The notes under the pieces are model-generated. The model was not told the origin of the DNA and did not search any database. It was given only the letters and a program-made list of their open reading frames with translations. The position numbers and the translations under genes are program-made. DNA of 64,000 nt from Phoenix dactylifera (lineage: Eukaryota; Streptophyta; Magnoliopsida; Arecales; Arecaceae), in assembly GCF_009389715.1 (NCBI RefSeq), contig NW_024068228.1:1-64000 (forward strand), given 5' to 3'. Below are positions 12,601-23,886 of this stretch, piece by piece. The first letter of the stretch is position 1. Every line of letters begins with the position of its first letter.

Positions 12601-14457
12601 AACATGTTTCTCAGCACAGGAGATGTAATACCCTGTTCAGAGATAAGCCAAATCTTATTCATCAGCGAAAATAGATGTTGGGCTCCAAGGCTAAAGAAAA
12701 TTTAAATAGGCTGGGCAAATCCAAGGATTAATGAAACCTTTATGAGAAATTGTTCTTTTTAATGCATTTTTCTCCTAATATAAAAGGAAAAAGACCAAGA
12801 ACATATGATGTTCGTTCATCTTCAGCTCATTTTGGCACATCCATTCTTAGAGGAATGCTGGAGAGAGCCAGATTCCACACCCCCTCTGTGAGGCCCAATA
12901 GTCCCACATCGGAAAGACTCGTTACAGAGCCTGGGCATATGAGGCGGGAGTCTCCTAATCCTGCAGACGCGTTTTGGGTGGAAAACAAAATCGGGGAGGG
13001 GTGAAGGACGCTTGCGTGAAGCCCCAGAACCGGACAATATCTGGCAGGAGAGCCCCGTGTTCCCCCCTCATGTGGCCCCCACGTGGGCACTAGGTGCCTC
13101 ACGTGCCTCGCAGAGGCGGGAGCGTGACATTTGGTATCAGAGCCGAGGACGGCTCTTGTCCGATGGTGGGAAGGGTGTGAGGCCCAATAGTCCCACATCG
13201 GAAAGACTCGTTCCAGAGCCTGGGCATATGAGGCGGGTGTCTCCTAATCCTGCAGACGCGTTTTGGGTGGAAAACAAAATCGGGGAGGGGTGAAGGACGC
13301 TTGCGTGAAGCCCCAGAACCGGACAATATCTGGCAGAGGAGCCCCGTGTTCCCTCCTCATGTGGCCCCCACGTGGGCACTAAGTGCCTCACGTGCCTCAC
13401 AGAGGCGGGGGCATGACACCCTCCGCCCTAAAAAAACCTAGAAGAAAGGGACCAACATAAATCCTGCAAATTGGCTCTATGACATCACTTCACCTGTCCA
13501 ATATTATAGCCCAAGTGGCTCCCTGTATTGGAAATATTTGCAGATATCTATATCACAGGGATTGAATTGGTAAAATTGGTAAAATGGCAAATCCACAGAA
13601 AACAATAAAAAGCCTCAGGGAATATTGAAGACAAATCCTTTGATTGTTCCCCAATCATTAGATAACTCACCTGTTAAATTCAATCTTTAGATGCCATAGA
13701 CTCATGAGAGAAAAACAAATGCATCACTCACTTTTAGTATCTTGAAATGTCTGCAACTATTTACAAGTTCAATCAAATTCCATGTTTCACTTATATGAAG
13801 TAATTTTTAATATCAAAACAAACATCCATCTATTGAAAACATGTAGGTTGCACTACTCGCAGATCTCTGGTAGAAATTTTGCAGATCTAATGATAAGATA
13901 GCTTCTTTAGAAGGCTACATTTGGTTGGGGACAAATTTTTTATTCAAAATAAATATCAAAAGACAATATAGAACTCTTTGGATGACCATATACCAGCACC
14001 AATAAAATTTCTAATTATTTCATAGCCTACAATCAGGTGATGTAAAGTGCATATTTTGATATAAAGAAGTCGGGATACAATGCACAACTGACATAAAGAA
14101 TTGAGAAGCACTTACAAGAACACTTGAATGTGCTAAAATTATGCCCTCGTCATCTGTAAGAACACGGACATCAGCTTCATATCCTTCATAAAAAAGTCTA
14201 TCCCAAGCATGCTTTGTTTCCTCAGGAACATAACTGTAATCCTTTAACTTTTTGGAGAATCTGTTTCTATCATAGGATGATCCTGGGAGTGGAGGTGGTT
14301 TTGGAATGATACTACAATGGTATTGAGTAGACGAGAAAACGTTCGGCCCAACTGAAAGTCCAGATGAGATGCTTCCCTCTAGATGCAGGTTGAAGGGACG
14401 ATCAGACAATAGGGGATTTGAAAAAAGTAGTGGAGAATCCAGCTCAAGGCATGCCAT
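9672..14457 (-). CDS. BTB/POZ and TAZ domain protein (BT4-like), five coding exons
   Basis: Coding exons on the minus strand are 14457-14116, 12632-12502, 11303-10997, 10244-9931 and 9801-9672. All introns are GT-AG, phases agree, and the sum is 1224 nt, giving 407 residues. An in-frame TAG lies just upstream of the ATG (MACLELDS). Exon 1 carries [20 protein letters not shown], the opening of the BTB fold. Exon 2 ([27 protein letters not shown]) completes the BTB core. Exon 3 ([22 protein letters not shown]) is the BACK-like helical part. Exon 4 holds the TAZ zinc finger with repeated Cys/His ([45 protein letters not shown]). Exon 5 is a basic tail ([23 protein letters not shown]). Plant BT proteins are nuclear/cytosolic scaffolds that bind CUL3, bromodomain GTE proteins and calmodulin. 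Nothing is broken, and it is the best-supported intact gene here. Assignment to BT4 rather than another BT member is by impression. Confidence 0.93.
12887..13418 (+). mobile_element. Complete TRIM (miniature LTR retrotransposon) in a BT intron
   Basis: Two 243 bp direct repeats, 12887-13129 and 13176-13418, both start TGTGAGGCCC and end TGACA. They flank an interior of only 46 bp. The interior opens with TTTGGTATCAGAGCC, the classic primer-binding site complementary to initiator tRNA-Met, and ends with a purine tract (GGTGGGAAGGG). A perfect 5 bp target duplication, CCCTC, flanks the element (12882-12886 and 13419-13423). The repeats differ at about nine positions by eye. The element has no coding capacity and sits in the first coding intron of the BTB-TAZ gene. 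LTR motifs such as CCCACATCGG, CAGACGCGTTTT and CGGACAATATCTG look like a TRIM family I recall from several angiosperms. Confidence 0.96.
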
Positions 14458-15454
14458 CAACTACTTCTTTTCTCAAATCTACATTGCGATCAAATAAAGA
14501 ACTAACATTATGCACTGTATCTTAAGCAATTAGAAACCAGAAAAGGTGCATTTCTAGTTATATAAAAAATAATAATATAAAATATTGTAATTCTCAGAAA
14601 AAGCTGACATACAAGTTTCTCGACCAGACTAAAAAGAACTCTATGCATTTGTGATATGATATCCTTCAATTTTATAAAGTCTTGAGAGATGAAAAAGCAT
14701 ATCAACAGAATGCCTTTATTATCTGTGTGCTTGCAGACTACACTCTGTTTCTAATGTAAAATGATTTTGTCACTTGAATTTAGTATCTCATTTTCTAGAA
14801 AAAATATGAAGATCCTAAGACAGATATTTGATAAAGATAATAAAAATTATTTGTTTGCATTCAAATGGCTGCTGCAGATTGTCAATACAGTGAGAAATTA
14901 ATGCCAGAGGAGACCATACATGACCTGATGAAAAAAGTGAAGAATTTACACATCCAAATTTTACATTTTAACGGACCTAGCTTTAGTTAGGAACAAATGG
15001 CAAAAAAGCATCCATGCAGCTGACCCCAAGCGAGCTGTTTTTGTTTAACCAAATTACCATCAAATTCCTTGGCTCACTTGTAATAAGTTGCAGAGTGAAT
15101 AATTGCTATATATCCATTTTCCTTACATACATGACTATACAACAAAATACCATTTTCAACATTATCGACAAGGAGATAGCATGTACTCAAACCATTCAAT
15201 TAGGAATTACATAATTAAATTTGATGCTAAATGCTTCTACCTTAAGCTACAGTTATTGAGATTTACTTTGGAGTAAACAGTAAGGTCTTTTGCCAGTATT
15301 ACTGGGATTTTGGACATATTCTTTCTAAAATGATAAATTCCTCCTTAGCTTGACTGTAAGGGTAACCCCATAATGAGTGGACCATGTATATTCTGTAAGA
15401 TTGTTCTTTCCCTTCGCTTACTTTCTGTGTTCATGTTGATTCATAGCACAAGAT

Positions 15455-15541
<87 letters not shown>

Positions 15542-17549
15542 TACTTGAATTGTCTGGGTTGATGATTTCCATTGTTTGGTTTCCAATATCGCCATTTATT
15601 TGTGTAGATTGGCTACTACACAAGCTTGCAACTAGATGGTGACGTTTTTGTATATAGAACTCTTTTCTTGAGATTTTTTTTTTACAGGAAAAAACTAGCT
15701 TTCATAAAGATTAGATCTTTTAATAAGAAAATATCAATTATAAATCTTTTTTTGTTGGTAGAACTAAAAATCAGTCTCAACTCTCAAGATTAGGGTAGAA
15801 TTAACTTCCATAAATAAAATCTCATGCGCCTTTGCGGGATAAATCAACATGCCTTACTGAAGCATGAAACAGCAGTATCTCCATGAATTTTTTCCTTTGT
15901 ACCTATAGTACAAGGAAAAGCTAACTGTTAGATGCAAACAGGAAAACCACATATAGAACCACTAATTGGTACATCACATTTCTTTGTTTTTCTTTATTCA
16001 AAACCTTTGAAATGTTATAGTGAAGAATTCTTCTCATGTTTGCTGCTAAAAATGAGAGTTAAAAAGGAGAAATTTCCTGAGAGAAAATTATATTCTTTGA
16101 TATTGTGAGTTTCCAAGTCTGGATATTGAAATAATTGATAAATTCCAACCGTCCCAATTAGAGGGGGGGAAAAGAAATGAACACACAAGTTGGGAAAAAA
16201 AAAGAAATTAAAAAATACATACAAATGAGGAGATCTTACTTCAAGAAAGTATACAAACATACAAGATCATCTGTATGAATACTATTTTACTATTGGATAC
16301 CACAAGGCCAAATCTATGGATGGTCACTCTCACTCTTCTATTAAATTCTTCTTCAGTGGCCTTCTCCTTCTTTCGATTCTTAGACCTATCATCAAGACCC
16401 CCTACACTCTGCATATCCATGGCCTCCCTGCACAATTTAAATAAGCTATATGGATGTCAAGGTCCGAACTAGTGAGTTCCTGTTTGAGGCCTTTCATTCC
16501 ATATCAACTATTTATTTTTTCAAGGAATCAACATCAAATATTTATCTATGAAACTTATCCCACAACAAGATCATATTATCTTAAATCATCCTCTTTGCAA
16601 AATGAGCTGCATATCCCATAAACCTGATAATACAATATTCTCACAGGGATATATGCACCTCATTCTCCTTGTCAGAGTTACTCATCCATATCTCCATCCC
16701 TCTGATAAAATAGGTCCAAGGTCCCGAAACAACCCAATTCACGAAAAACTCTTCGGAATGCATTCCCGCTTCAACTGAATTGCCAATCCTTTGGTTCACA
16801 ACCTTCCTGACCAACATTATATCATCTTAAAATAGCATGCACCAAGACACCTTCTTTTAATTATCAATAACTAGTGCTTCTCATTAGTGCAAGGTAGAGT
16901 TAACTCAAGTTGAAAGCCTATTGCCTCAAATAACTTCCAAAATCTCCATAAGTAGCTCACTACATGTCATTTTCCCCAAAAACATCTACGTGGCACTACC
17001 AAAACAACCCCTTCCCTCGTTTCATAAATCCTACTAGAAAAAATCGTAAATAATTATGCCTTATTTATACCGAGCTAGCTTTCATATCCGATATTTAGCA
17101 TACGTTTGCATTTTTTTCTTCAAAAAAACCAAACATGCACAAAATTTATATTCTTTCAAATCCTGCATACTTTAATATAAGCTATCAGAATCAACCAAAA
17201 TTTTCTTTAAAAGAAAAACCTACAGCCATTCAACAAAAACATTTCCATCCTCATCGATCAAAACTACGCCATAATCACAAGATCATATCATCTCAAATCT
17301 CTCTCAACAGTCAAAATTGAACAACATATGCACCCAATAACAACCAAGCTTCGCAGAAACCAGCAACCGTACGTATATATGGAGGAGAAAAAAAAAGCTA
17401 TTTTTCTATCCAAGATCAATCAAATCCCGCAACAACAAGCTTCAGTTTTTAGACATCCAGATCAGAAGCAGCAGACAACTTCAACACCTCTAACAAAAAC
17501 TTCAAAAATCGTATCAAAACTTCGATTTTTCCCATCAAAAGGGACTTAC
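14458..17549 (-). other. 5' leader intron(s) of the BTB-TAZ gene
   Basis: This stretch lies between the start-codon exon and a strong donor at 17550/17549, so it is most simply intronic. Possible acceptors just upstream of the ATG are ATGTAG, GTTAG and ATACAG (about 14475-14515). A possible extra leader exon begins after TTGTGCAG at about 16432. It reads GGCCATGGATATGCAG, with an open frame beginning MDMQSVGGLDDRSKNRKK. It would act as an upstream ORF, because the frame next to the main ATG is closed by TAG. The region also contains a (TA)n tract. Confidence 0.45.
15459..15537. repeat. (TA)n microsatellite
   Basis: About 79 bases of uninterrupted alternating T and A. Long open frames across it (poly Tyr-Ile) are artefacts. 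Confidence 0.98.
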
Positions 17550-17690
17550 CTCGATACTATGAGAGGAGAAAATATAGATGCATCGAAAACCGTAGATCCC
17601 CTCTCTCCCTAACCCGAACGTTCATAAAAGATATCCTAAGAGAGGGAGAGAGGAGTTGAGGTTTTTTTTTTCTTCTTCCCTATGGAGATA
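17550..17690 (-). other. Candidate 5' UTR exon of the BTB-TAZ gene, with a uORF
   Basis: On the minus strand this ends in a consensus donor, ATCGAG|GTAAGT. It is purine/pyrimidine-rich (gggagagagg) like a plant leader. It contains a short upstream ORF: ATG at 17625-17623 to TAG at 17559-17557, 22 codons, ending a few bases before the donor. The transcription start is unknown, so the right boundary is approximate. Its link to the BT gene is inferred from strand, distance and the absence of any other gene between. Confidence 0.5.
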
Positions 17691-18762
17691 AAGATATCAG
17701 TGCAGAAATAGCCATTAGACGTTCGAGAAGCGGGTGGCCGGGTCGGACGCGGCCGACCTGCACGTGCACCGTGGTGGGTAACCGCGATCTACACGAAAAG
17801 CACCCAAGGCGGCCCTGGGTCCACCACCGAGTACACGATTTGTGGGGGCCCACAATACGTGTTCCTTTTTATTATTATTATTAATAGGTTCTTTGTTTGG
17901 TGGCAAAGCACTAAATTTTTATGCTTCTTGTTGTGCAAATTAATGCATGGCATGAAGTTGGGGGGACACTACCTTTCGTTTTGCTTTGTTTACCTAACAT
18001 GTAGTGTGCTAATCAAGGCACATAAATAATTCTTTTATGTGGATGTACTGTGACAACCAAATTTAGAAAATGATAATTATATTTACAAATCTTTAGGTTT
18101 AGAGCATCTGGGGTTTTGAGTTTGAGAATCACAAGATTGGAGAGATTAGATCGTGATCATAATTTGACAAAATAATATTATATGAAGGTGATAGTTGTAA
18201 TCATCCATCCTTAATAAGTTACGACGCATTATTTTGTTTTCTGATTCATACTATCTCAGAGCATCTAATTTTTGTGTAAGAATTTCTCCAATAAAACTCA
18301 TTAGTAATTTTTTTATTTTTAAATTGAAAATAGTTTTGATCAGCGGTGTTTTTTTTTTCTTCGAGAGAATTGATCAACAATATTTGAAAATGAGGATCTG
18401 CCTAGAGTTAGCTAGCACTACATCAGCTCCATGATACTAATTTATATAAATATCAAGTTGGTGTATGCTAAGAGTCTGCATGTTATGCTGATTGCATGCA
18501 ATACATAGGCATGATATGATAATATTATCTGAATAGCAATTATTGTTATATTAAGACCCTAAGGTCAGCTTTAATCTTAGATGCTCAAGGTAACTAAATA
18601 CATTGGATGATCAAAGAGATCATGGTGGAAATTGCTTAATGAACTTCGACAAGAGTTGGAATCCTCTCAAGTTTGGAGTTGAATTAGGGAGATCTGAGTC
18701 CCAATTACTAGCCTTCAATGTATTGCAAAATGATAGCTTGATTAAGCAGGCTTCCTGTGATA
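17691..18762. other. Upstream flank of the BTB-TAZ gene and intergenic DNA
   Basis: 17700-17850 is GC-rich (gggtggccgggtcgg, cacgtgcacc) and would be the proximal promoter of the minus-strand gene. It contains CACGTG at about 17761-17766, a G-box-like motif. From 17860 on the sequence is AT-rich and I recognise nothing. Confidence 0.4.
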
Positions 18763-19353
18763 TGTTGCCGTCAAATTCGAACTAAGGTCGAAGTACAGCT
18801 CGGACGACCTGAAAGTCGGCTTGAGACAAGCTAAGCAAGCTAGCCGAGATGGGATGGATCTTCTCTAGATGTGGCCTGCAAAAAGTCCACTTATCAGAGA
18901 GTTTAACAGAAAATTCTCCGATGCCTAAATCAGAATAACGAGACAACATCGTAGAAGAGAAAGAATTTTAGCAGGGTGTGGTCTCTGTAAGTAATATTAC
19001 ATGTATACCTGAGGCCTTCTAGCCACCCCTTTATATGATAACCAGGTAACGGCTGGTAGTACGGCTGAGGAGTGGGTGCTAATTCGTGTGGACAGCAAAC
19101 AATACTGGTGGGGTGAAGGCCGTGGTGCTGCCCTGACGGTGGGCTGCTAGAGTTGTTGGTTGTTGGGACTATCAGTCCTTGTCGATACGTACTGATTGTT
19201 CTCTTCGGCTGATCGGCTCCTCGGCTCAGGCTGAAGTAGCTCACTTCAGTCGGTCGGCTCTCGGCTGGAGTCAAAATTGTTCTCCTTAGCTTACATCCTA
19301 GGTAAAAGGTCTAGGTCGGCCCAAGATCGAGGTATCCGATATTTTCCCCAACA
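18763..19353 (-). mobile_element. Probable solo LTR
   Basis: Read on the minus strand this begins TGTTGGGGAAAATATC and ends GACGGCAACA, giving TG...CA ends 591 bp apart. It contains a TATA-like ATATAAAGGGG near 19023-19035. Composition is GC-richer than the flanks and resembles gypsy LTRs. No coding interior or partner LTR lies next to it. The flanking 5-mers (tgata / aaata) are not a clean target duplication, so the ends or the class may be slightly wrong. Confidence 0.5.
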
Positions 19354-21607
19354 AAATATATGTCCAACATTGCTACTGTCCTACTCAATCACTAATGGTT
19401 CCTCAATGCATACTAGCTGGTGATTGAGGAATGGACCTCTCCAATTCAAACTAGAGCAGGTCTAAACTCAACAGAAAACAACTTGGCATATACACTATAA
19501 AGCAAATTTGGTGGCTGATGTCGTAGCCAAATAAGGGTCAAAGAATTGAAGCTGAGAATACATGGAACATCCTCTACTTTGACGCTGAGGTATGGACACA
19601 TTGACGGCATGGTAAAGTTGTATGGTTCATTGCCAAAATTGTCAAAGATTGTTCGTTCTCGCAGGAACAAAAAGGAAAAATCTACAATGAACAATTTCAC
19701 AGCCAAAATGGACAAAACAATCTTCCAGCACTAAAATTAGGGATAGTGGCAAGGTAGGCAAGGGACTGGTATACTAGTGCGCACCCGACCTGTGATGGAA
19801 AACTACATACATATCCCCAACCTATATCTACCTAAGAGTCTGAACTTATCTTTCGGGTACATTTAAATCTCCAATATGCCCTGCCCTGCCTTGTTTAGGG
19901 TTAAATGAAAGGACATGTCGAGATTTAGAATTATATGAAATGCTGTTTTTATTAAAAAAAAAAACATGCCATGATACGTAAAACTACAAAAACTATTATT
20001 TTTCTTTTCAGCATTCAAATCAATTACTAAACAAAAAAAAAAAAAAACCTCAATACCACTTTATATAATATTAAATTAATTATAATGTTAAAATATAGAA
20101 TATAACAAACCAAACGTTCAATAATAATATAAATAACAAATAGAAATACTATTTTTTTAAAATCAAATATAACTTAAATTAAAAAAAAATAATTTAAAAA
20201 ATATTTAAGTTAATAACTTAGATCGAGTTTGGTGTGGTCATGTTATTACCCGTCTCTATCCCAAACCCGCCATAGGTTTTATTTTAAATGCCCAACCCTG
20301 TCCTTGACTACAGACTGCTCACATATAACCTTCCTTGGAAGGGTGGGTACCCAATGGGGCAAAAATAAATTGCCATTCCGAACTAAGATCTTTGACACAT
20401 GTATCAAAATCCCATACCTTAGTCAATGTTGGCCGCCATGATAAATCATATAGACTGTCTTTTTTTTCTTTTTCTTTTTTTTTTTGTTGGTTCAATAGAA
20501 GAGGAGGGGGAGGGACCAGCCTATCCGTATAGCAGTTCCATTACTAGGCCTCCTTCTACCAGAAAATGTTCGATATAGGTCGCAAATTTTTGCGTGCCTT
20601 CTCCGATCTGTGGGCTCACCGCTTTACGTGTGGATACGTCACCCCAGCACCATTTCGGTATAGATGGAAGAAAAGTATATCCGTCAATGAATCATCCGGG
20701 CGTGGGGCATTTTAGAAACAACGTAGACTGTCTTTTGGTAAGAAACAACGTTGCGACTTTGATCATAAATATGTGGTTCAAAGAATATAAGTCAAAGGAT
20801 ACTCCTCCAAGAAAGACATGATTTCTGAATTATGATGTCATGATCGTCTGCTCACTCGGCAGTACAGAATGTAAGCTTCTATGCGTGGATGTTGGCTACT
20901 AAAACTACTAAAATAAAGCCAAATGTTTGAGTAGAAGTCATACTTTCCTGAGTGACACGAAAGGCAAGGCCACGTACTTTATCAAAAAATAGTAGAATGT
21001 ATAAAGAATGAGAGAGAGAGAGAAAAAAAAAAATACAAGAACCAAACTAATCAACAGTCAAGGTGATATAGACTGAACGAAACACCATAATTCAGAACTT
21101 TAATCAACTGTTTTTGATAACAAACTTGGTGGAAATACTGCTGTCACTTGTGATTATCTTTGGCCGTATAAGCAAAGAGAACAACCTAACTCCACTAGAA
21201 AACTTGGATCCTTAAATTAAGTACAACGAAGACATAAGGTAGATACCTAAGCTTTGCCTTGGTTAACAAGTGCAATAGCTTGAGAACCGGATTTCAAGGT
21301 CCTCATTTTATGGCCGAGATAAAGTTTAGATGCTTTGTATGGCCAACTACTTTTTGTTGATGCGGCTCGAAGACCTTAAGCAGGATAAAATTGAAAGAGG
21401 TGATCACCTCAATAGGTGAGTTCTGTCCGCCAAGCCTAAGAATGGGAAGTGGACTATCCACACTTACAAAGCTGGGATTTCTTTTTATAAAGAGTTGGAA
21501 TCTTTTACGGTGCATATTTTGCTCTACAGGATCTACACACCCATTGATGGCCGCCACATCATCCAACTGTCGAGATGGGCGGTAATCGAACAAGATAAGA
21601 TGAGTCG
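19354..21607. other. Intergenic, nothing recognised
   Basis: Very AT-rich, especially 19930-20220, with A runs. 20590-20710 is GC-richer without a protein match. A frame at about 21303-21695 on the minus strand is open for 130 codons but resembles nothing I know and partly overlaps the copia LTR, so I do not call it a gene. Confidence 0.4.
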
Positions 21608-21952
21608 TGTTCTTAAATGTTTGACAACAATCAATCTCACTTGTTATAGTATGTATGATATTGGATATCATAGCTGCCACGTATTGCATGCACAATCTTG
21701 GTATATCAACTCAGATCAATCTTCAAGAATTATGGGATCTGATTGTCATATTTTAATTTAGTATTTGTACCAAATCATAGGACTTGTTATTGTATTATAC
21801 CATATCTGGTCCCTAGTATTTTTTCCATAATCATAGAATTTTATTGTTGTGTTATATGATATTTGGAGGTTCAACTTGTATATAAAGCACGCCAGCGTCA
21901 TCAACAGACCAAGCAATTCAAATCTTATTTTTAATACAAATTTCTCATAACA
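21608..21952 (+). repeat. Copia 5' LTR
   Basis: Matches the right-hand repeat over most of its length, with shared words such as caatctcacttgtta, gggatctgattgtcatatt, atatctggtcc and caacttgtatataaag (TATA box). The start at tgttc and the end at cataaca are estimates because the terminal bases have decayed. Confidence 0.8.
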
Positions 21953-22030
21953 TCAATTCTTAATTAATCAACCCCTCTTTCTGGTTAGCATCCTCTTGGT
22001 GTTTGTTTTTCTTAGCCCTCTATTCTTCAT

Positions 22031-22990
22031 TTGATAATCATGGCCTCTTCTATTATTATTTCCAATCCTAGTGCATATATAATGTCACTGTTTTTTTTCC
22101 ACCACTCAGATAACCCAGTCATGATCCTAGTCTCTCAAGTCCTCACTGGTGACAATTATCCTCTATTGAGGCGTGCCATGAAGACTACTCTCTTAACCAA
22201 AAATAAAATTAGCTTTATTAATGGCTTGCTTGAGAAGCCTAACGAAAGTTCGGCCATACTTGATGCATAGCAATGTTGCAACACGATGGTGCTTTTCTGC
22301 ATTTGGCACATAGTCCAAAAATATCTTGTAAGCAGCATAGTATATTTTGAAACTGTAAAAGAGGTATGAGAAGATCTGGAGGTGCACTTTTCTCATTGTA
22401 AGGCTGTCTAAATTTATCGTATCAAGCGAGATATCTCAATGCATATTTAACATCAATCTTCTGTTGCTTCTTATTTTACCATATTTAAAGCATATTGGGA
22501 TGAAATCAATAATCTATGTCCACTTCCTACTTGCATTTGCGGTGTAATAAAAGAGGCGAACCGAATCTCTCAAGATAAAAAAGTTTTTCAATTTCTTATG
22601 GGGCTCAATGACTTCTTTTCAATTGTTCAGAGCCAAATACTCACTATAGAGCCACTACCTATAGTATGCAAAACTTTTTCTCTGATTTTGTAAGAGAAGA
22701 AATAGAAGGCACTACAAGTCAAACCTATGCAGTCTCTTGAAGGCACTGCCATGACTATCTCATATTTTGACGAGCACGATTTAAGTCACTCCGATAACCA
22801 ACGAGGAGGTCGAACATGACCACACTATGATTACTGTAATAGTCTTGGTCATACACGTGTCACTTGTTATAAATTACATATCTACTCAAACTACCATGGA
22901 GGAACTAAAACCCCTACTCATGCTGCAAATCACGTTGCCAATAGTAAAAATCTTCTTGGCTCATCTATTAGGCACTAGCTCACACCAAAG
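22031..22990 (+). pseudogene. Copia gag remnant
   Basis: Opens with the copia UBN2/gag signature SQVLTGDNYPLLRRAMKTTL (about 22132-22191), then FINGLLEKP. Later frames (about 22815-22885) give a CCHC-like knuckle, YCNSLGHTRVTCYKLH. Frames are broken by several stops and shifts. The sequence is cut at 22993 by the CACTA insertion and resumes at 27712. Confidence 0.85.
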
Positions 22991-23029
22991 TAGCACTACA
23001 AAAGAAGGAATAACTCCCGGCGCTTTTTT

Positions 23030-23395
23030 TTGTCTCTACCGACGCTTATAAGCGTCGGCGAAGTCCCAGCCCACGCGACCCAAAGCGTGGGTCAGACGTC
23101 GGGCAGGTGGGCGTGGGTCCGGTTTTTGCCGACGCTAAGAGAAAGCGTCGGCAAAAATAGGGATTTGCCGACGCTAATGAAAGCGTCGGCAAAAACGGCT
23201 TTCCCGACGCTTTAAAGCATCGATAAAGCCCAATCTAGTTTGCGTTTTCGCCGACGCTTTAAAGCGTCGGAAAAAATAGGAGTCCCGACGCTTTAAAGCG
23301 TCGATAAAGCCCAATCCAGTTTGCGTTTTCGCCGACGCTTTAAAGCGTCGGGAAAAAACAGGAGTCCCGACGCTTTAAAGCGTCGATAAAGACCA
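23030..23395. repeat. CACTA subterminal palindromic repeat array (left)
   Basis: Many copies of the self-complementary word CCGACGCTTTAAAGCGTCGG and variants (gacgcttataagcgtc, gacgctaagagaaagcgtc) at roughly 25-70 bp spacing. In CACTA elements such subterminal repeats are bound by the element's regulatory protein. Here each unit is nearly a perfect hairpin with a TTTAAA centre. Confidence 0.9.
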
Positions 23396-23886
23396 ATCGT
23401 AGTCAAAAGACGCCACGGGCTAAACAGGAGTGGTGATGCTGAGCGCAGAGAAGTATCAAAAGTTGCAAGTGGTTCAGGCTTAGCACATGAACCAATTAAA
23501 AAGACTTAAAGAGGAAAAGATACCACATGAAATTGATGTAATATATTTATATAACTAAAGAAGTTTTAAAAAAATGATGCACCGGTTCTCCATACAAACT
23601 CCTAGATCCTGAAGAACACAGCATGCCGAGATTCCTCAAGTCCAAGGACAAACATTTGACACGCCCATAATGATAAATAAATTTCTAGATTTAGACAGGC
23701 CACCAGCTATAAGCAAGGGTCATGAAAGACAAAGTACAAAAAAATTGACAGCTACGGAGCTTGAAGCAAGATTAGAAGCCGCCCCCCCTCAAAATCAAGA
23801 CCTTCCATAGCCATGAGCATGCCTGGCAGTGGCACTCGCCACAGCCAAGTTGTGGAAGCCCAAACAAAAGAAGCTGCGAGAAGAGA

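Noticed and set aside
15373..15642. Poly Tyr-Ile open frames on both strands
   Set aside because: They are translations of the (TA)n microsatellite.
21303..21695. 130-codon minus-strand frame
   Set aside because: No recognisable motif, and it overlaps the copia 5' LTR.
23030..23395. Regularly spaced palindromes as a CRISPR array
   Set aside because: They have no constant unique spacers and lie next to CACTA termini with a TAG duplication, so they are subterminal transposon repeats.
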